NCBI GenBank assembly: GCA_964524965.1
Contig: CAZGDY010000061.1
Coordinates: 1-9,900 of the forward strand
Source: Kmv34 sp964524965
GTDB lineage: Bacteria; Aerophobota; Aerophobia; Aerophobales; B3-G15
Direction of reading: 5' to 3'
DNA length: 9,900 nt
Positions 6,578 through 9,900 of the stretch are shown here, in pieces. A program made the position numbers and the translations under genes. Each line of letters begins with the position of its first letter. The stretch's first letter is position 1. The notes beneath the pieces are model-generated. The model searched no databases, was not told the origin of the DNA, and saw only the letters and a program-made list of their open reading frames with translations.

Positions 6578-7177
6578 ATGCATGATCTTTCTCTAAATAT
6601 TCTTGATATGGTGGAAAATTCTATTGATGCCAAAGCAACTAGGATAAAAATTTTAGTAGAGGAAAATCTTGTTAAGGATAAGCTTCGTATAACCATAGTT
6701 GATAATGGGGTGGGAATGGACAAAAAAAATATTTCAAAAATTACTGACCCCTTCGTTACTACAAAAACTTGCAGGAAAGTGGGGCTGGGCCTTCCTCTTT
6801 TAAAAGTCAAGGCCCAGCAGTGTCATGGGGATCTAAGTATAAGTTCTTTTTTAGGGAAAGGGACAACTATTAAGATAGTTTTCCAGTATGCTAATATTGA
6901 CCGTCCCCCTTTAGGAAATATTGCTTTAACCCTGATGTGTATTATTTTAGCTAATCCTTGTTTAGATATTATTTATCAGCACAGTGTTGAGCGGGTATTT
7001 TATAAGCTGGATACAAGTGAAATAAAAAAAATTGTAGGAAAAGATTGTTTCAGAAAAAAAGATATCCGCGTCTTAATCTCCCAGGACATAAAAGAGGGGT
7101 TTTCTAAAATTGAAAAGGAGAGAGAAAAAAGCTTTAAGAAAATATATGGTTACGTACCCAGAGTAAATCTTGTATAA
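6578..7177 (+). CDS. GHKL (HATPase_c) ATP-binding protein of hydrogenase-type gene clusters
   Basis: This 199-residue soluble protein has a histidine-kinase-like ATP-binding fold but lacks the phospho-acceptor dimerisation domain and any sensor domain. The N box is at residues 10-18 (D-M-V-E-N-S-I-D-A), the G1 box D-N-G-V-G-M at 42-47, F-V-T-T-K at 59-63, the G2-like G-L-G-L-P at 69-73 and G-K-G-T at 93-96. After about residue 100 comes a helical, Lys-rich region that I cannot assign. The arrangement resembles anti-sigma-factor kinases and the MutL/GyrB fold, so it may phosphorylate a protein or act as an ATP-driven switch. Genes of this type sit between DRTGG and NuoE genes in hydrogenase clusters, but their function is unknown. 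AGAGG (6568-6572), overlapping the end of the preceding gene, serves as ribosome binding site 5 bases before the ATG. Confidence 0.82.
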   Translation: MHDLSLNILDMVENSIDAKATRIKILVEENLVKDKLRITIVDNGVGMDKKNISKITDPFVTTKTCRKVGLGLPLLKVKAQQCHGDLSISSFLGKGTTIKIVFQYANIDRPPLGNIALTLMCIILANPCLDIIYQHSVERVFYKLDTSEIKKIVGKDCFRKKDIRVLISQDIKEGFSKIEKEREKSFKKIYGYVPRVNLV

Positions 7178-7202
7178 AAATCTAATTTAAAGGAGGAAAA
7201 GT

Positions 7203-7706
7203 ATGCAACAAATGGCAGCTAGTAATCAGCTTGAGTTAACTGAAAAGGAGCGAGAAAAGTTTGCTGATTTTGAAAAATGGGTCAATGAATACCAAGAGGA
7301 ACCTGGCGCATTGATTTTACTTTTAGCTAAAGCGCAACAGATTTTTGGGTATCTTCCCAAGTCAGTTCAAAATTACTTAGCTCAAAAGTTGAACAAGCCA
7401 CTTAGTGAGGTTTATGGGGTTACTACCTTTTATACATTTTTTACTCTTTTCCCCAAAGGCCGACATAGCGTCCGAGTTTGTCTTGGAACTGCTTGCTACG
7501 TAAAAGGGGGCAAGAAAATACTTTCTGCAGTTCAAAAAGAGTTGGGGATTGGAGTGAGAGAGACCACTTCAGATAGAAGATTTTCTTTAGAGGTGAATCG
7601 TTGTATGGGAGCTTGTGCTCTTTCTCCAGTGGTGCGGATAGATGATGATATATATGCCAGAATTAGTGCCAGTAGAATACCAGAAGTATTAGCGAGGTAT
7701 AAATAA
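7203..7706 (+). CDS. NuoE/HndA-like [2Fe-2S] subunit of an NADH-linked oxidoreductase
   Basis: This 167-residue cytoplasmic protein has the two-part layout of NuoE, HndA and HydC: a helical N-terminal region (about 15-80, with P-G-A-L-I-L-L-L and G-Y-L-P) and a thioredoxin-like [2Fe-2S] domain. All four cluster cysteines are present, as C93-x4-C98 and C134-x3-C138 (M-G-A-C). Y-G-V-T-T-F-Y-T-F-F (71-80) is the signature helix that packs against the NADH-binding subunit. Length is normal. It should pass electrons between the NuoF-like subunit and the rest of the complex. A strong AAAGGAGG ribosome binding site precedes the ATG, 25 bases after the upstream gene. Its stop overlaps an ATG of the next frame by one base, but the next gene probably starts further on. 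NuoE of respiratory complex I is excluded by the HndB-like gene and lack of other nuo genes nearby. Confidence 0.92.
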   Translation: MQQMAASNQLELTEKEREKFADFEKWVNEYQEEPGALILLLAKAQQIFGYLPKSVQNYLAQKLNKPLSEVYGVTTFYTFFTLFPKGRHSVRVCLGTACYVKGGKKILSAVQKELGIGVRETTSDRRFSLEVNRCMGACALSPVVRIDDDIYARISASRIPEVLARYK

Positions 7707-7744
7707 TGCATTCTACACTTTTGTCTTTTATAGGAGGACTTTAC

Positions 7745-8104
7745 ATGAAAAGGATAACTTTAGAGGAACTTAACCGTATAAAAGGGCAGTACAAAAAATC
7801 TTTAAGTGTACGGAAAGGAGAAGGAGAAAACAAGGTCATAGTACACATGGGAACCTGCGGGATTGCTTCGGGAGCAAGAGAGGTTATGAGCGCTCTTTTG
7901 GAAGAGGTAAGTAAAGAAGATGCTCCTGAGGTTACCATTACTCAATCGGGTTGTTTAGGTTTGTGTGATCGAGAGCCCATAGTTACCGTGATGCGAGGAA
8001 AGGGACCTTCGGTTAGATATTATCGGATGACCCCTGATAAAGTCCGTAAGATTTTTAGACAGCATCTTGTAGATGGGCAAATAGTTAAGGAGTTCACACA
8101 ATAA
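7745..8104 (+). CDS. HndB-like thioredoxin-fold [2Fe-2S] ferredoxin subunit
   Basis: This 119-residue protein is encoded between the NuoE-like and NuoF-like genes, exactly where HndB lies in NADP-reducing and bifurcating hydrogenase operons. Residues 31-115 form the thioredoxin-like ferredoxin domain with M-G-T-C-G-I-A-S-G-A-R-E (35-46) and G-C-L-G-L-C-D-R-E-P (69-78). Only three cysteines exist (C38, C70, C74); the first of the usual four is replaced by His34 or Met35. This Cys-poor pattern is, as far as I recall, common in HndB-type proteins, so cluster binding is uncertain. I choose the ATG at 7745 because AGGAGG (7733-7738) lies 6 bases before it. An in-frame ATG at 7706 would add 13 residues with no family resemblance and poor initiation context. 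Confidence 0.85.
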   Translation: MKRITLEELNRIKGQYKKSLSVRKGEGENKVIVHMGTCGIASGAREVMSALLEEVSKEDAPEVTITQSGCLGLCDREPIVTVMRGKGPSVRYYRMTPDKVRKIFRQHLVDGQIVKEFTQ

Positions 8105-8131
8105 AAATTAATAAGGGGTGAGGTATAAGTT

Positions 8132-9900
8132 ATGAGCATATACAGGTCCTATGTTTTGGTTTGTGGTGGTGGCGGGTGTTTATCCTCAGGTGCAGGAAAA
8201 GTTAAAGATGCTTTTATTACAGAGATTGAAAAGCTGAACTTAGACAGTGAAGTTAAGGTTGTTGAGACAGGATGCATTGGTGCTTGCGATCTTGGTCCAA
8301 TTGCTATTGTTCATCCAGATGGAACATTTTACCAAAAGTTAACCTCAAGGGATGTTCCTCTTATTGTTAAAGAGCATCTTTTAAAAGGGAGAGTGGTAGA
8401 AAAATTTACTTATAAACTTGCTGATGGGAAGGAAGGTAAAATTAGCTATGAAGATATCGATTTTTTCCGATTTCAACAGAAAAACGTCTTACGGAACTGC
8501 GGTGTTATTGACCCTACTAGTATTCAGGAATATATAGCTGCTGATGGGTATCAGGCTTTAGCTAAAGTTTTAACATCTATGAGTTCGGAAAAAGTTATAG
8601 AAGAAGTTAAAAAATCAGGACTAAGAGGAAGAGGTGGAGGTGGTTTTCCTACTGGCATAAAATGGGGATTTGCCCGAGGAGCCAAGGCTGATCAAAAATA
8701 TATCATCTGTAATGCTGATGAGGGTGATCCTGGTGCTTTTATGGATAGAAGTCTTTTAGAAGGAGACCCTCACAGTATAGTAGAGGGATTAGCCATAGGT
8801 GCTTTTGCCATAGGAGCCGATCAGGGATATGTTTATGTAAGAGCTGAGTATCCCCTGGCCTTAGAAAGATTAGAGCAAGCTATTAAGCAGGCCAGAGAAG
8901 GCGGACTTTTAGGTAAAAATATTTTGGAATCTAATTTTTCTTTTGATCTTGATATCAGAGTAGGGGCAGGAGCTTTTGTCTGTGGCGAGGAAACAGCGCT
9001 CATAGCATCCATTGAAGGAAGACGAGGTGAGCCTCGTCCTCGACCTCCTTTTCCTGCCTTATCAGGTCTTTGGGGCAAGCCTACGATCATAAATAATGTA
9101 GAAACACTTGCCAACCTCTCTTTAATTATTTTAAGAGGAGCAGATTGGTTCAATAAGTTAGGAACAGAAAAAAGTAAAGGAACTAAAATATTTGCTTTAG
9201 CCGGTGATATTAAAAATACGGGGTTAGTAGAGGTTCCCATGGGAATACCCTTGGGAAAAATTATTTATGACATTGGAGGGGGAATTCCCAAGGGGAGAAA
9301 GTTCAAAGCAGTACAATGTGGAGGACCTTCAGGGGGATGCATCCCCAAGGAATGTCTTAATGTATCTGTTGATTATGAATCACTGGAAAAGTTAGGCGCT
9401 ATTATGGGCTCAGGTGGAATGGTCGTAATGGATGAAAATACCTGTATGGTTGATATCGCCCGTTTTTTTCTGGAATTTGTTCAAGATGAATCTTGCGGAG
9501 AATGTCCTCCCTGTCGCATCGGTACTAAAAGGATGTTGGAAATCCTGACTCGTATTACCGAAGGTAAGGGAGAGGAAGAAGACATAGAGCGTCTTATAAA
9601 ATTGGGAGAGAATATAAAAAGAACTGCTTTATGTGGTCTGGGACAAACAGCTCCCAATCCGGTGTTGAGCACCATCAGACATTTCAGAGAGGAGTACGAG
9701 GCGCATATAAAATATAAACGATGTCCCGCTGGTGTATGTCAAGCGCTATTCCGTTCACCCTGCCAACACACTTGTCCGGCTAACATTGATGTTCCAGGCT
9801 ATGTGTATTTAATTTCTCAGAATAAGTGCCAGGAAGCGGTAGCTCTAATAAGGGAGAGGAATCCTCTGGTGGCAGTGAGTGGGCGTGTGTGTTCTCACCC
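8132..9900 (+). CDS. NuoF/HndC-like NADH-binding flavoprotein with a GltD-like C-terminal domain (partial)
   Basis: The frame is open to the window end, giving 589 full codons. Residues 1 to about 95 are a thioredoxin-like [2Fe-2S] domain (C11-x4-C16, C48-x3-C52). The NuoF core follows: G-R-G-G-G-G-F-P-T-G-I-K-W (166-178) for FMN/NADH, N-A-D-E-G-D-P-G-A (194-202) and C-G-E-E-T (284-288). The [4Fe-4S] ligands are C455-x2-C458-x2-C461 and C501. Then comes the K-R-C-P-A-G-V-C motif (C531, C536) of HndC/HydB-type subunits, proposed to bind zinc. A ferredoxin domain normally follows. Instead P-C-Q-H-T-C-P-A-N-I-D-V-P-G-Y (543-557), R-E-R-N-P (574-578) and G-R-V-C (584-587) begin a GltD/NfnB-type iron-sulfur domain, which usually precedes an FAD/NADPH module. 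It should oxidise or reduce NADH and exchange electrons with ferredoxin and perhaps NADPH. The ATG has a GTGAGG-type ribosome binding site 8 bases upstream. Confidence 0.92.
   Translation, partial: MSIYRSYVLVCGGGGCLSSGAGKVKDAFITEIEKLNLDSEVKVVETGCIGACDLGPIAIVHPDGTFYQKLTSRDVPLIVKEHLLKGRVVEKFTYKLADGKEGKISYEDIDFFRFQQKNVLRNCGVIDPTSIQEYIAADGYQALAKVLTSMSSEKVIEEVKKSGLRGRGGGGFPTGIKWGFARGAKADQKYIICNADEGDPGAFMDRSLLEGDPHSIVEGLAIGAFAIGADQGYVYVRAEYPLALERLEQAIKQAREGGLLGKNILESNFSFDLDIRVGAGAFVCGEETALIASIEGRRGEPRPRPPFPALSGLWGKPTIINNVETLANLSLIILRGADWFNKLGTEKSKGTKIFALAGDIKNTGLVEVPMGIPLGKIIYDIGGGIPKGRKFKAVQCGGPSGGCIPKECLNVSVDYESLEKLGAIMGSGGMVVMDENTCMVDIARFFLEFVQDESCGECPPCRIGTKRMLEILTRITEGKGEEEDIERLIKLGENIKRTALCGLGQTAPNPVLSTIRHFREEYEAHIKYKRCPAGVCQALFRSPCQHTCPANIDVPGYVYLISQNKCQEAVALIRERNPLVAVSGRVCSH

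Noticed and set aside
7706..7744. Upstream ATG overlapping the NuoE-like stop as start of the HndB-like gene
   Set aside because: It has no suitably placed ribosome binding site, while AGGAGG at 7733-7738 fits the ATG at 7745 and the extra 13 residues resemble nothing in the family.
8833..9240. 135-codon minus-strand open frame inside the NuoF-like gene
   Set aside because: The plus strand here encodes conserved FMN/NADH-site motifs, which explains the open complementary frame.
7203..9900. Reading the NuoE/NuoF-like genes as part of respiratory complex I or as a proven hydrogenase
   Set aside because: An HndB-like gene lies between them, the NuoF-like protein has the extra N-terminal ferredoxin domain and C-P-A-G-V-C motif of the HndC/HydB group, and no NuoG, membrane subunit or H-cluster motif is in the window.
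1..9900. CRISPR arrays, tRNA or rRNA genes, insertion sequences, attachment sites
   Set aside because: No regularly spaced direct repeats, cloverleaf-like segments, transposase motifs or terminal inverted repeats were seen; nearly all bases are accounted for by protein genes.

Overview
The window is AT-rich and has every gene on the + strand. It suggests an anaerobic bacterium with two membranes: a tripartite efflux system of the TolC/MacA/MacB type implies an outer membrane, and the right half encodes iron-sulfur flavoprotein subunits typical of strict anaerobes with NAD-linked hydrogenases or electron-bifurcating enzymes. I cannot name the taxon; a low-GC anaerobic candidate-phylum lineage is only a guess.

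Region 1 (1-3394) is the end of an efflux operon: the C-terminus of a TolC-like outer-membrane factor, a MacA-like periplasmic adaptor, a MacB/LolD-type ATPase and a MacB-type FtsX permease, tightly spaced or overlapping.

Region 2 (3395-3731) is the only long intergenic gap. It holds a strong sigma-70-type promoter (TTGACA, 16 bp, TATAAT). Three copies of an inverted repeat matching the Rex (NADH/NAD+ sensor) or CRP-type operator lie downstream, one of them over the predicted transcription start. A possible 46-residue membrane peptide gene with a good ribosome binding site overlaps the other two copies.

Region 3 (3732-6569) is an ABC importer of the nitrate/sulfonate/taurine/thiamine-precursor class: binding protein, permease and ATPase, with overlapping ends. 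The ATPase runs in frame into a DRTGG domain that is normally a separate small protein. One extra A in a short A run would separate them, and the DRTGG part has its own excellent ribosome binding site.

Region 4 (6578-9900) continues the same gene string: a small GHKL-type ATP-binding protein, a NuoE/HndA-like subunit, an HndB-like thioredoxin-fold ferredoxin and a NuoF/HndC-like NADH-binding subunit. The last gene leaves the window. Where NuoF/HndC proteins normally carry a ferredoxin domain, it has started a GltD/NfnB-like (NADPH-linked FAD oxidoreductase) N-terminal domain. No hydrogenase catalytic subunit is visible, so the enzyme should not be called a hydrogenase from this window. A soluble complex linking NADH, ferredoxin and possibly NADPH, controlled by a redox regulator, fits best as an inference.
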